A stretch of DNA of 26,910 nucleotides from Flectobacillus roseus. GTDB lineage: Bacteria > Bacteroidota > Bacteroidia > Cytophagales > Spirosomataceae. The notes under the pieces are model-generated. The model searched no databases. It had not been told where the DNA came from and saw only the letters and a list, made by a program, of their open reading frames with translations. Within the stretch, counting starts at the first letter, position 1, and every line of letters starts with the position of its first letter. Below are positions 8,268 to 16,404 of this stretch, piece after piece. The translations under genes were made by a program, and so were the position numbers. The DNA is taken from the NCBI RefSeq assembly GCF_030056665.1, contig NZ_JASHIG010000022.1. The stretch is one strand, 5' to 3'.

Positions 8268-9863
8268 ATGAAACCAGATTATATCATCATTGGTGCAGGT
8301 TCAGCTGGCTGTGTATTAGCACATCGTTTATCCAATATTCCCAATAACCAAGTTTTATTGGTCGAGGCAGGAGGAAAAGACGTAAAACCAGAAATACATA
8401 TTCCTGCAGGATATGGTAAATTACATCACTCGAACGTAAACTGGAACTTTGTAACTGTACCTCAGGCCCATCTTCATAATAGGCAATTATACCAGCCAAG
8501 AGGTAAAACTTTAGGAGGGTCTAGTTCTGTTAATTGCATGGCTTATATCAGAGGGAATAAGGAGGATTACAATGATTGGGAAAAATGGGGAAATCGTGGA
8601 TGGGGCTATCAGGATATGTTGTCCTATTTCACCAAATCAGAAAATAATCAGCAGTTTCAAAACGATTATCATGGAAAAGGCGGTTTACTCAATGTGAGTC
8701 ATAATATCAATGTAACGCCATTAGCTGAAGCTTTTATAGAAGCCTGTGTGGAAGTGGGTATTCCTGCCAATCCAGATTTTAACGGTGTTCAGCAGGAAGG
8801 TGCAGGGAAATTTCAGTTTACCATTAAAAACGCTCGTCGCCATTCGACAGCAGCGGCTTTTTTAGTCCCTGCACTGTCGCGTCCCAACCTTTCTGTATTG
8901 ACCAAAACACAAGTAGCTAGGATTATTATCGAAAATGATAAAGCTATAGGCATTGAAATCATCAAAGGAAATACTACGGAAAAAATTTATGCCCAAAAAG
9001 AAGTAATTCTATCGGCGGGAGCATTTCAAAGTCCTCATCTGTTGCTACTTTCGGGCATAGGCGACGCTTCCTATCTCAAAGATTTCCAAATAAATTGTAA
9101 GGTAAATTTGTCGGGTGTTGGGCAAAACTTATCAGATCACCTTTTTGTCAATATCAACACTTTATGCAATCAACGTATTACCTACAATAATGCCGAGCGA
9201 TTTCCGTGGCTACTCTCTAATCTTTATCAATACCTTTTCCAGAAAAAAGGACCATTGAGTTCAAGTCCACTCGAGGCTTGTGCATTTACGCAAACCAAAG
9301 CTGGTCTTGACCGCCCAGATATACAATTCCATTTTGCTCCTGTACTTGCCCCTAATTTGCATGAAGTAAAAACGTTACCCAAAGAAGAAGGATTCACGGT
9401 TTTGCCCACCTTACTCAAACCAAAAAGTAGAGGATATGTGGGTTTGTATGACAATCGTCCAAATTCTGTCCCACTTATTGATCCTTGCTATTTATCAGAT
9501 ACTAAGGGCGAAGATATTGCCACGCTTTTACGAGCTGTTCACCAAGCAAAAGATATTATATTATCGGATGCTTTTGCTCCATTTCGTCAACATGACACCT
9601 TATTTCTTCCTGATAAATATGAGAGTGACCTAGACTGGGAAACCTATATTAGGGCTACTTGTGAAACCGTTTATCATCCGTGTGGTACTTGCAAAATGGG
9701 CATCGACTCACAAGCTGTGGTCAACCCTGACTCGCTAGAAGTCTATGGCATCAAAGGTCTGAGAGTGGTAGATGCCTCTATTATTCCAGAAGTTATTGCA
9801 GGAAATACCAATGCTCCTGTCATTGCGGTAGCTGAAAAAGCAGCAGAAATAATAATTAATTAG
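8268..9863 (+). CDS. GMC-family FAD-dependent oxidoreductase (choline dehydrogenase-like)
   Basis: A 531-residue flavoenzyme of the glucose-methanol-choline family. It has the N-terminal ADP-binding GAGSAG (residues 9-14) followed by LLVEAGG, the FAD signature GKTLGGSSSVNCMAYIRG, the second family signature (GAFQSPHLLLLSGIG), and the C-terminal catalytic region with His470 in YHPCGTCKMG and Asn513 in AGNTNAP. It oxidises an alcohol to an aldehyde with reduction of FAD; the N-terminus has no signal peptide, so it is cytoplasmic or membrane-peripheral. BetA and AlkJ belong here, but no betaine-aldehyde dehydrogenase, transporter or betI is adjacent, so choline should not be assumed. The length matches the family. 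The ATG at 8268 sits directly before the dinucleotide-binding strand, which fixes the start. Confidence 0.9.
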   Translation: MKPDYIIIGAGSAGCVLAHRLSNIPNNQVLLVEAGGKDVKPEIHIPAGYGKLHHSNVNWNFVTVPQAHLHNRQLYQPRGKTLGGSSSVNCMAYIRGNKEDYNDWEKWGNRGWGYQDMLSYFTKSENNQQFQNDYHGKGGLLNVSHNINVTPLAEAFIEACVEVGIPANPDFNGVQQEGAGKFQFTIKNARRHSTAAAFLVPALSRPNLSVLTKTQVARIIIENDKAIGIEIIKGNTTEKIYAQKEVILSAGAFQSPHLLLLSGIGDASYLKDFQINCKVNLSGVGQNLSDHLFVNINTLCNQRITYNNAERFPWLLSNLYQYLFQKKGPLSSSPLEACAFTQTKAGLDRPDIQFHFAPVLAPNLHEVKTLPKEEGFTVLPTLLKPKSRGYVGLYDNRPNSVPLIDPCYLSDTKGEDIATLLRAVHQAKDIILSDAFAPFRQHDTLFLPDKYESDLDWETYIRATCETVYHPCGTCKMGIDSQAVVNPDSLEVYGIKGLRVVDASIIPEVIAGNTNAPVIAVAEKAAEIIIN

Positions 9864-10070
9864 TGGGCAAAATAAAATCTAACTTTTGAGCTTTCGGCAA
9901 AATATTTCCCATGAATTCAAAAAAGCTTTTTAGCCTAGTACCCAAAGTATATTAATGCAATTTAACCTTGCGCTAATTTAAGATAACACACTGATAATCA
10001 AGATAAAAAATAACAATTTTCAAACTAACAAAAATCATATTTAGAGCTAACAAACAGAGGCTTACGGGCA

Positions 10071-10106
10071 GAGATTTGATTTTACTTTTGTCATAAATCA
10101 AATCTC
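10071..10106 (+). promoter_or_regulatory. Promoter -7 box inside a perfect 12-bp inverted repeat (candidate operator)
   Basis: GAGATTTGATTT (10071-10082) is repeated exactly as its reverse complement at 10095-10106. The 12-bp centre contains TACTTTTG (10083-10090), a perfect TAnnTTTG box. Transcription would begin near 10097, 19 nt before the ATG at 10116. A dimeric regulator binding both arms would cover the promoter. No well-spaced TTG lies upstream, which fits a promoter that needs an activator. Confidence 0.55.
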
Positions 10107-10115
10107 ATACAAGCC

Positions 10116-10940
10116 ATGAACAACATTCTTATTGCTACCGATTTTTCGGATAATTCTCACAAAGCACTACAATACGCTATCTTAATAGCCCAAGCCACAG
10201 GTAGCGACTTATATTTGATCCATACGTATCTTCCTCGTTATGTCGAGCCAGGTATTTATGCAGATGCCGACACCATGCAAAAAGCGTTGGACGACCAACG
10301 TGATTCGCTTTATAGTAAAATGGTACCGCTAGCCTCAAAAGTCGAAGAAGCAAATATAAAATGCCATGTAGTCTTAGAAATGAATGATGTTATCTCTGGA
10401 GTTTTTGATACGGTCGAAAAATATAACATTGACCTAATTGTAATGGGACGAACAGGCTCTGGCGGCTTCTTAAGCAAACTTATCGGTAGCAATGCTGCCC
10501 ATATTACAGCCAAAGCACATATACCAGTTTTGACAGTTCCAAATCAAGTAGAAGAGGTTGCGATAGATAAGATATTGTATGCTACTCAACTCGAATTTGA
10601 CGAAAACCATATCTTGGCTCAAGTATTTGAATTGTCGCATCAACTAGGAGCAAATGTCGCACTTACCAAAGTAAGCGCACCTTTTGAACCTGATATTCAA
10701 TCTGACAAACAATTTGTAGAACAAATCAAAACAGCTTTTGTAAAAGAAACTTTTAGTATCGATACCACCATTTCAAATAGTGTAACCGAAGGTATTCTCA
10801 CTACTGCGGCTGAAAGAGGGGTCAATCTCATTGTTTTGGCAGCACATCATCGCAATTTCCTAACCCAACTAATAGATCCTAGCAAATCAAAACAAGTAAT
10901 TATTCGTTCGGATATTCCTGTTTTGACCTATCAGCTATAA
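10116..10940 (+). CDS. Universal stress protein, tandem UspA domains
   Basis: A 274-residue protein made of two UspA domains. Domain 1 (about 1-143) starts NILIATDFSDNS and carries the full ATP-binding motif G-2x-G-9x-G-S at residues 111-125 (GRTGSGGFLSKLIGS). Domain 2 (about 150-274) starts DKILYATQLEF, ends DIPVLTYQL and lacks that motif, having AAHHRNFLTQLIDPSKS at the equivalent place. Only the first half is therefore likely to bind ATP, a common arrangement in tandem Usp proteins. The role is cytoplasmic stress protection; partner and trigger are unknown. It is monocistronic: a candidate operator-promoter lies just upstream and a hairpin terminator follows. Confidence 0.9.
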   Translation: MNNILIATDFSDNSHKALQYAILIAQATGSDLYLIHTYLPRYVEPGIYADADTMQKALDDQRDSLYSKMVPLASKVEEANIKCHVVLEMNDVISGVFDTVEKYNIDLIVMGRTGSGGFLSKLIGSNAAHITAKAHIPVLTVPNQVEEVAIDKILYATQLEFDENHILAQVFELSHQLGANVALTKVSAPFEPDIQSDKQFVEQIKTAFVKETFSIDTTISNSVTEGILTTAAERGVNLIVLAAHHRNFLTQLIDPSKSKQVIIRSDIPVLTYQL

Positions 10941-10979
10941 CTGATAGTGTTTATTTTTTCTAAGAAATAGTTTATCGTA

Positions 10980-11015
10980 ATGCCCTACCCTTTCAAGTAG
11001 GGCATTTCCGTTTAA
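10980..11015 (+). terminator. Hairpin terminator after the universal stress protein gene
   Basis: ATGCCCTAC (10980-10988) pairs with GTAGGGCAT (10997-11005) across an 8-nt loop, followed by a short, interrupted U-run (TTTCCGTTT). The stem is strong and the tail weak. It starts 40 nt after the stop codon. Confidence 0.65.
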
Positions 11016-11088
11016 AAACTTTCCCTCTATTTTAAAAAAATAATAATTCCTTTTTGAGGCCTCAACTAAGAAGGTGAAAATAGTTAAT

Positions 11089-11096
11089 TACTTTTG
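11089..11096 (+). promoter_or_regulatory. -7 box (TACTTTTG) for the secreted nuclease gene
   Basis: TACTTTTG matches the TAnnTTTG consensus exactly and is the same octamer as in front of the stress-protein gene. A start near 11103 gives a leader of about 38 nt to the ATG at 11141 and supports that ATG over the earlier TTG at 11117. It lies within a small inverted repeat (TTACTT 11088-11093, AAGTAA 11100-11105). A 12-bp palindrome TTGAGGCCTCAA sits at 11054-11065. Confidence 0.5.
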
Positions 11097-11140
11097 TGGA
11101 AGTAAATTAATTTATATTGCCAATTTTTAACATCAACACT

Positions 11141-14122
11141 ATGCGCAAATTTCTACCGTCTTTGGTGCTATTAATAGCACTATTATCTCCTTATGGCATA
11201 CTCGCCCAAAGCTTTTCGGAAGATTTTAACTTTTCAGGCCTATTAACAGCCAATGGCTGGACCGCTCATAGCGGTGGTGGAACTAATGCCATCTCAACAA
11301 CTACAGGATTAGTATTTGCAGGCTTAAATAATGCAGGCAATGCTGCAGTGTTGACAACTTCAGGCGAAGACGTTTCCAAACTGTTAACCACGCCATTTAG
11401 TACAGGTAGCGTTTATGTTTCTTGTTTAGTAAATGTTACAGCAGCCAAAACCGCTGGTGATTATTTCATCCATTTAATCCAAGGAACAACTAGTTCGGGA
11501 GGCTTTAACCCAAGAATCTATATTCGCTCGTCTACAGACGGTATCCAGTTCGGTATTTCAAAAGGTTCTGCTTCTGGAACAACCTTGGCTTATACCACTA
11601 AAAGCTATGCCTTAAACACTACTTATTTGTTAGTGTTCCGTTATACTTTCAACAGTACAGCCACCAACGACGATACATCGGAGCTATTCGTTACAGATGC
11701 ACTATCAGGTAATTCAGAACCTGCAAAAACAGATTGGCTAGCATCTCTTGATACACAAAATGATGCTACAAGTTTAGGTATGATTGCTCTACGTCAAGGA
11801 ACTGCCGCTAATGCGCCCAATGTCATCGTCGACCGTTTGAAGGCAGGTGATTCTTGGGCAAGTGTAGCTTCTTTGAGTTCGTTACCTACATTATCAGCCG
11901 TTGGAACTACCCTGTCGAATACCAATTTGGGAACAGCCTCTGCAGCATCCAAAATTACTGTTACGGCATCTGATTTAGTAGCAGATATTGCAGTAAGTTT
12001 TAAAACTGCAACGGATAATTTCGAACTGAGTTTTGATGATGGTAAAACTTGGGGAACTACAGGGACTGTCAACCAAAAAGGAGGCGCATTTTTAGTAAGA
12101 AGCTCTACAAAAGCCATCCTTGGTAATAATGAAGCTAGTATCTTACTATCAAGTGGTTCAGTTAGCAGCACTATTATTGTAAAAGGAACCGTTTTCCCTG
12201 CTGGAACAGGCCTATGTGGTATTACAACTAATATTAAACAAGTTCGCGACAATATTCCTGCACAAAATACCTACTCAGGTGGTAGCGCTAGTATTGCAGG
12301 TAGAGTTACCAGTAAATTTGGAAGCAATAAGTTTTATTTACAGGATAACACAGGAGGTATTGCGGTATTCTCGGCAAGTGGAGCAACGTTATTTGCCAAT
12401 ATTTCAGTAGGTGACTCAGTTCAAGTTGTAGGGTCATTGGCTCGATTTAGTGGAGAAGCCGAAATCCTCAATCCAACCTGTATCAATAAAGTGACAAGTA
12501 CCAGCAAAACGCCTACGGTCGCTGTTTTTGATGCAAGTAAAAAAGGAACAACAACGCTTTCAACTTTTCTTGAATCAAATGAAGGAAAGGTGGTAAAGTT
12601 AATCGGTATGAACTTTACAGTAAACACAGGAAATTTTGCCAGTGCTACCAACTATAAAGTCATTGCCTGTAATGAAATGGGAGAAACAGAAGTACGTGTC
12701 GACGCTACAGCTACTGGTGTAATTGGCACGGCTGTTCCGAGTGTTACACAAGACATCACTGGAACGATAGGTCACTATATCAATACAAGTGGCACAGTAG
12801 ATATCTTGCAGGTATTTCCTTACGTAGCTAGTGATATTTCAAAAAGCTCAACTTCTTGTACTATTACTGTACCTACGCCAGCATCATACTGCGGAACCTT
12901 GGCAGGTGCAACGATTAGTGCAGATTCTACCTTGGATATCACTACTTGGAACGTTGAATGGTTAGGAAATACAACAATTTCACCAAGCGCCTTGGGTCCC
13001 ATCAAAGACACCCTCCAAATGAATAACGTAATTACGGTAATCAATAAATTGAAGTCGGATATTTTCTGTCTTGAAGAGGTCTGTAACCATACCTACTTTG
13101 CTAGTTTGCTAGCGCAAAGTTTACCAAACTATGGTATCAAATGTCAAACTGACTACTACTCGCATTACTTTGATGCACCCGAAAAGGCAAGTGACCCAAC
13201 AACCTATGCTCAGAAAATCTGCTTTGTATACAAAAAGGATATCATTACTCCTGTAGATGCCGAAACCAAGTCTTTACTGGTCGGAAAATATAACTATCCT
13301 CCTGCCAACAACTGGGCATCTGGTAGATTACCATATATGTTTGTGGCTGATGCCAAAATCAATGGAAAAACTAAAAGAATCAACTTTGTAGGAATTCATG
13401 CCAAATCAGGTTCAGCCGTTTCTGATTATACAAGAAGAAAGCAAGATGCTATTGACTTGAAAGCCGAATTAGATAGCAAATACGCCAGTAACACTGTCAT
13501 AGTATTGGGTGACTACAATGATGATTTGGATACGTCTATTGCACTCGGAAATGCTTCTTCTTATAAAGAGTTTGTTGCGGATGCAGCAAACTATAAAACT
13601 ATCTCAAAATCTTTGAGTGATTGCAAAGTATCTAGTACAGCTAGTTATTCTGACATTATTGACCATATTATGGTAAGTAACGAAATCGGCATACTGACAG
13701 AAGGCGCTGCAAATCCAGCGGTATCTACCTCAGGTATTTATTACATCAACAGTACGCTTAATGTTTCAAGACCAATCGATTTTGTAGCAGACTATACCAA
13801 TAGCACTTCCGATCACTACCCTGTAAATGCTCGCTTCTATTTTGGCTTCTTACCTGTAAAAGTATTAGGTTTTGAAAAAGAAGAACAAGCATTTTACAAA
13901 GTTTATCCAAACCCTGTACAGGACAATTTAACCATTGATTTGTTGACTGCTGGAGAAACTAGCGAAATTACTATTGCCGATGTAATGGGAAGAGTAGTTT
14001 GGACAAAAACTACTAATGCAAACTTGGTAACAGTTCCTACATCAGATTTTACAAAAGGTTTGTACATTATTCGTATCAACCGCGGTAAATCATCAAGTGC
14101 GTTTAAGATTGAAAAATTATAA
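11141..14122 (+). CDS. Secreted endonuclease/exonuclease/phosphatase-family protein with T9SS sorting domain
   Basis: The protein has 993 residues from the ATG at 11141, which gives a clean signal peptide (MRKFLPSLVLLIALL, cleavage near ILAQ); an in-frame TTG at 11117 is less likely. Modules: an N-terminal beta-rich domain (about 25-240), an Ig-like segment, an OB-fold-like domain (about 375-460; IAGRVTSKFGSNKFYLQD), then an EEP catalytic domain (about 595-905) with Asn604 and Glu606 in TWNVEWLG, Glu645/Glu646 in CLEEV, Asp791/Asn793 in LGDYNDD, and Asp891/His892 in SDHYPV. The tail (about 915-993) is a type A T9SS sorting domain (VYPNPVQDNLTI, GLYIIRI). It is probably a metal-dependent extracellular or surface nuclease that degrades environmental DNA, with the OB-fold aiding nucleic-acid binding; a phosphatase role is not excluded. 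Confidence 0.9.
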   Translation: MRKFLPSLVLLIALLSPYGILAQSFSEDFNFSGLLTANGWTAHSGGGTNAISTTTGLVFAGLNNAGNAAVLTTSGEDVSKLLTTPFSTGSVYVSCLVNVTAAKTAGDYFIHLIQGTTSSGGFNPRIYIRSSTDGIQFGISKGSASGTTLAYTTKSYALNTTYLLVFRYTFNSTATNDDTSELFVTDALSGNSEPAKTDWLASLDTQNDATSLGMIALRQGTAANAPNVIVDRLKAGDSWASVASLSSLPTLSAVGTTLSNTNLGTASAASKITVTASDLVADIAVSFKTATDNFELSFDDGKTWGTTGTVNQKGGAFLVRSSTKAILGNNEASILLSSGSVSSTIIVKGTVFPAGTGLCGITTNIKQVRDNIPAQNTYSGGSASIAGRVTSKFGSNKFYLQDNTGGIAVFSASGATLFANISVGDSVQVVGSLARFSGEAEILNPTCINKVTSTSKTPTVAVFDASKKGTTTLSTFLESNEGKVVKLIGMNFTVNTGNFASATNYKVIACNEMGETEVRVDATATGVIGTAVPSVTQDITGTIGHYINTSGTVDILQVFPYVASDISKSSTSCTITVPTPASYCGTLAGATISADSTLDITTWNVEWLGNTTISPSALGPIKDTLQMNNVITVINKLKSDIFCLEEVCNHTYFASLLAQSLPNYGIKCQTDYYSHYFDAPEKASDPTTYAQKICFVYKKDIITPVDAETKSLLVGKYNYPPANNWASGRLPYMFVADAKINGKTKRINFVGIHAKSGSAVSDYTRRKQDAIDLKAELDSKYASNTVIVLGDYNDDLDTSIALGNASSYKEFVADAANYKTISKSLSDCKVSSTASYSDIIDHIMVSNEIGILTEGAANPAVSTSGIYYINSTLNVSRPIDFVADYTNSTSDHYPVNARFYFGFLPVKVLGFEKEEQAFYKVYPNPVQDNLTIDLLTAGETSEITIADVMGRVVWTKTTNANLVTVPTSDFTKGLYIIRINRGKSSSAFKIEKL

Positions 14123-14145
14123 ACTCAATAAGTCTAAAATATGAG

Positions 14146-14196
14146 TAATCACAAATTTATTGATTGCGTAATTGGGCGAATGAGTGATTATTTTTT
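14146..14196 (+). terminator. Possible weak terminator after the nuclease gene
   Basis: TAATCAC (14146-14152) can pair with GTGATTA (14184-14190), which is followed directly by a U-run (TTTTTT). The stem is short and the loop 31 nt, so the stronger hairpin at 14250-14295 is the better candidate. Confidence 0.3.
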
Positions 14197-14200
14197 AATA

Positions 14201-14401
14201 GTAGAGACGCAATGCTGGCGTCTAAAGAGGTACCATTCTGAAATATAGTATCAAAAAAGGCGTTCGAAATTAGTTTTTCGAACGCCTTTTTTGATAAACA
14301 CTTAGAACATAACCCAAATATCAAAATTCGGGATGACTCATATTTTTGATATTACCTTTTTCAGGATGACCACTTTTTAGGCGCAAGCATTGTGTCTCTA
14401 C
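14201..14401. repeat. Inverted-repeat element (MITE- or BIME-like) between the nuclease gene and bioA
   Basis: The 23 bases at 14201-14223 (starting GTAGAGACGCAATGCT) match the reverse complement of 14379-14401 (starting GTAGAGACACAATGCT) at 20 positions. Similarity continues inward through CTAAA and CAT(T/C)CTGAAA to a shared TATCAAAAA, so each arm is a diverged copy of a roughly 55-bp unit in opposite orientation. Between the arms are the perfect hairpin at 14250-14295 and a second inverted repeat, AATATCAAAA (14317-14326) with TTTTGATATT (14344-14353). There is no coding capacity. No convincing target-site duplication is seen. The right arm covers the bioA stop codon. Confidence 0.65.
14250..14295. 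terminator. Strong bidirectional terminator, perfect 19-bp stem
   Basis: ATCAAAAAAGGCGTTCGAA (14250-14268) is perfectly complementary to 14277-14295 across an 8-nt loop. The GC-rich core is flanked by an A-run and a U-run, so it can end transcripts from both the nuclease gene (+) and the bio genes (-), which converge here. Confidence 0.85.
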
Positions 14402-15750
14402 TTAAAATCCAAAAACTCCTCAATACACGCATATACATAATCCAAATCTTCTTGTTGTATACAATATGGTGTTAGTAGGTAAATGATATTGCCAAGAGGA
14501 CGCATCAGAATGCCTTTTTCTAAAAAGAAATTATATGCCATATCTCGAATATTACTAAAGTATGAGGTGCCTTCACCTGTGTGTATCTCAATAGCCAAAA
14601 TCGTTCCCCGCACACGTACCGAATCTACCGCACTTGCTTTCTCTGCTTTGAGTTTTTGAGCAAATTCCACATGACTTTTATGCAGAGCTTTTATCTGCGC
14701 TTGTGTTTCGGGTAAAAGCAATAAATCCAAACTAGCCAGCGCTGCTGTACAAGCCAAAGGATTAGCCGTAAAACTGTGGCTATGGAACAAGGTTTTGCGT
14801 CGATCTTCTGACAAAAATGCGTCAAATATCTCTTGAGTACAGGTAGTTACACCCAATGCCATAGCGCCACCAGTCAAGCCTTTGGACATACAGTAAATAT
14901 CTGGTTTGGTCTGGATGTAGTCTGTGGCAAACATTTTACCTGTACGACCAAAACCCGTCATGATTTCATCAGCAATCGTAATCACACCCTTATCTTTTGC
15001 CAATGCAATCAGTTCTTCCAATACCTCTGGTTCGTACATAACCATCCCTCCTGCCCCTTGAATCAACGGCTCAAAGATAAAAGCAGCGATTTCATCAGCA
15101 TTTTCGAGGTATTTTTTCATCTGAGCAACCGCTTCTTGCTCTTGTCCTGCTACGGGCACTGGCAAATAGCATGTTTCATACAAAAAAGGCTCGAATGGCG
15201 CATTAAAAGCACTTTTTGCTCCTACGGCCATTGTGCCAAATGTATCGCCGTGATAGCCATTACTCAAGGCGATGATTTTGTTTCGTTTTTCAAACCCTCG
15301 ATTATGGAAATATTGAATAGCCATTTTTAAGGCCACTTCGATAGAGGTTGAGCCATTATCCGAATAAAATACTTTTGCTTGATGGCTCGGTAAAATACCC
15401 AATAACCTTTCGGCTAAACTTACGGCTGGCTCGTGCGTAAAACCTGCAAAAATAACCTGCTCAAGTTTCAAAAACTGTTCTGCAACTTTTTGGGCAATAT
15501 ACGGATGAGAATGCCCATGTAAATTGACCCACCATGACGAAATAGCATCGATATATCGTTTGCCATTTTCATCAAATAAATATACCCCTTCTGCACGAAC
15601 AATCGGAATGGAAAAGGGGGCAGTATGATGTTGAGTAAAAGGATGCCAAACCACTTTGGCATCTCTTTCACTTAAATTAGTTATCACTGGTTTTTCCACA
15701 TTTTCAACAGGAAATTCCAAGTGCTCGTCTATCGAATAATCTTTTTTCAT
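14398..15750 (-). CDS. bioA: Adenosylmethionine-8-amino-7-oxononanoate aminotransferase
   Basis: The protein has 450 residues and is a class III PLP aminotransferase. It converts 7-keto-8-aminopelargonate to 7,8-diaminopelargonate with S-adenosylmethionine as amino donor, in the cytoplasm. The BioA hallmark VWHPFTQH is near residue 35, NGYHGDTFGTMAVG and YSDNGSTSIEVALKMA bind the cofactor, DEIMTGFGRTG contains the cofactor-contacting Asp, and Lys290 in MSKGLTGGAMALG forms the Schiff base. It is about 20 residues longer at the N-terminus than E. coli BioA. It is last in the bioF-bioD-bioA series, 19 bp after bioD. The TAG stop (14400-14398) falls inside the right arm of the inverted-repeat element, so the exact C-terminus may have been set by that insertion. 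Confidence 0.95.
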   Translation of the reverse strand: MKKDYSIDEHLEFPVENVEKPVITNLSERDAKVVWHPFTQHHTAPFSIPIVRAEGVYLFDENGKRYIDAISSWWVNLHGHSHPYIAQKVAEQFLKLEQVIFAGFTHEPAVSLAERLLGILPSHQAKVFYSDNGSTSIEVALKMAIQYFHNRGFEKRNKIIALSNGYHGDTFGTMAVGAKSAFNAPFEPFLYETCYLPVPVAGQEQEAVAQMKKYLENADEIAAFIFEPLIQGAGGMVMYEPEVLEELIALAKDKGVITIADEIMTGFGRTGKMFATDYIQTKPDIYCMSKGLTGGAMALGVTTCTQEIFDAFLSEDRRKTLFHSHSFTANPLACTAALASLDLLLLPETQAQIKALHKSHVEFAQKLKAEKASAVDSVRVRGTILAIEIHTGEGTSYFSNIRDMAYNFFLEKGILMRPLGNIIYLLTPYCIQQEDLDYVYACIEEFLDFK

Positions 15751-15769
15751 AAAAAGCTTTAGACCTCTC

Positions 15770-16390
15770 CTACTGCCAATTATTTTCTAACGCATCGGCT
15801 AGTTTACGAACAGCAGGCTTGTCAATTTCTGCCTGAGTTGGGACACGACCCAAGCATTTAAGTTTTGTATAATTCAAAATAAAACTCTCGGTAGAAGCAT
15901 TTGAAATACCATTGAAAATAATCCCTTCAACTGGAATATTTCTACTTTTTAGAGCTTCGACCGAAAGAAGCGTATGGTTGATACTGCCTAGGTAATTTTT
16001 GGACACCAGTATCACAGGAAGGTTCAATTGTTGAACCATATCTATCACTAAGTCATTATCATTGAGCGGAACCATTAAGCCGCCTGCGAGTTCCACAATC
16101 AAGTTTCGTTCAGTAACTGGCAACTGTATTTTTGACAACTCAATAGTAATGCCATCCAAGGCTGCGGCTGCATGTGGAGACAAAGGTTCATTGAGGCGAT
16201 AGGCTTCTGGAAAAAAAGTATTGTTCTTGATTGAAACAAGACTTTTTACGGTATGTGTATCCGAAAAATCGAGACCTCCCGATTGTATCGGCTTCCAGTA
16301 ATCTGCCTGAAGTGCTTCTACCAAAACACTAGAAATGAAAGTTTTACCTATTTCGGTACCAATACCAGCGACAATAAATTGTTTTTTCAT
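15770..16390 (-). CDS. bioD: Dethiobiotin synthetase
   Basis: A 206-residue ATP-dependent carboxylase that closes the ureido ring of dethiobiotin from 7,8-diaminopelargonate, CO2 and ATP. The P-loop is GIGTEIGKT with Lys16 and Thr17, a slightly shortened form of the usual GTDTxVGKT. Lys33 in WKPIQSG is the conserved substrate-binding lysine, and ELAGGLMVPL is the third family motif. It is rather shorter than E. coli BioD (about 225). It starts 14 bp after bioF ends and finishes 19 bp before bioA, so the three genes are almost certainly one transcript catalysing consecutive reactions. Confidence 0.95.
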   Translation of the reverse strand: MKKQFIVAGIGTEIGKTFISSVLVEALQADYWKPIQSGGLDFSDTHTVKSLVSIKNNTFFPEAYRLNEPLSPHAAAALDGITIELSKIQLPVTERNLIVELAGGLMVPLNDNDLVIDMVQQLNLPVILVSKNYLGSINHTLLSVEALKSRNIPVEGIIFNGISNASTESFILNYTKLKCLGRVPTQAEIDKPAVRKLADALENNWQ

Positions 16391-16404
16391 GTTGAAATTT
16401 AATA

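Noticed and set aside
8268..9863. Assignment of the GMC oxidoreductase as choline dehydrogenase BetA
   Set aside because: Family motifs fit, but no betB, betI or choline transporter is adjacent and the substrate cannot be read from sequence, so no symbol was given.
11117..11140. TTG start for the nuclease gene
   Set aside because: It would add eight residues in front of a complete signal peptide; the ATG at 11141 follows the -7 box at the usual distance.
14833..15330. 165-codon plus-strand ORF
   Set aside because: It lies wholly antisense to bioA, whose catalytic and signature motifs are intact.
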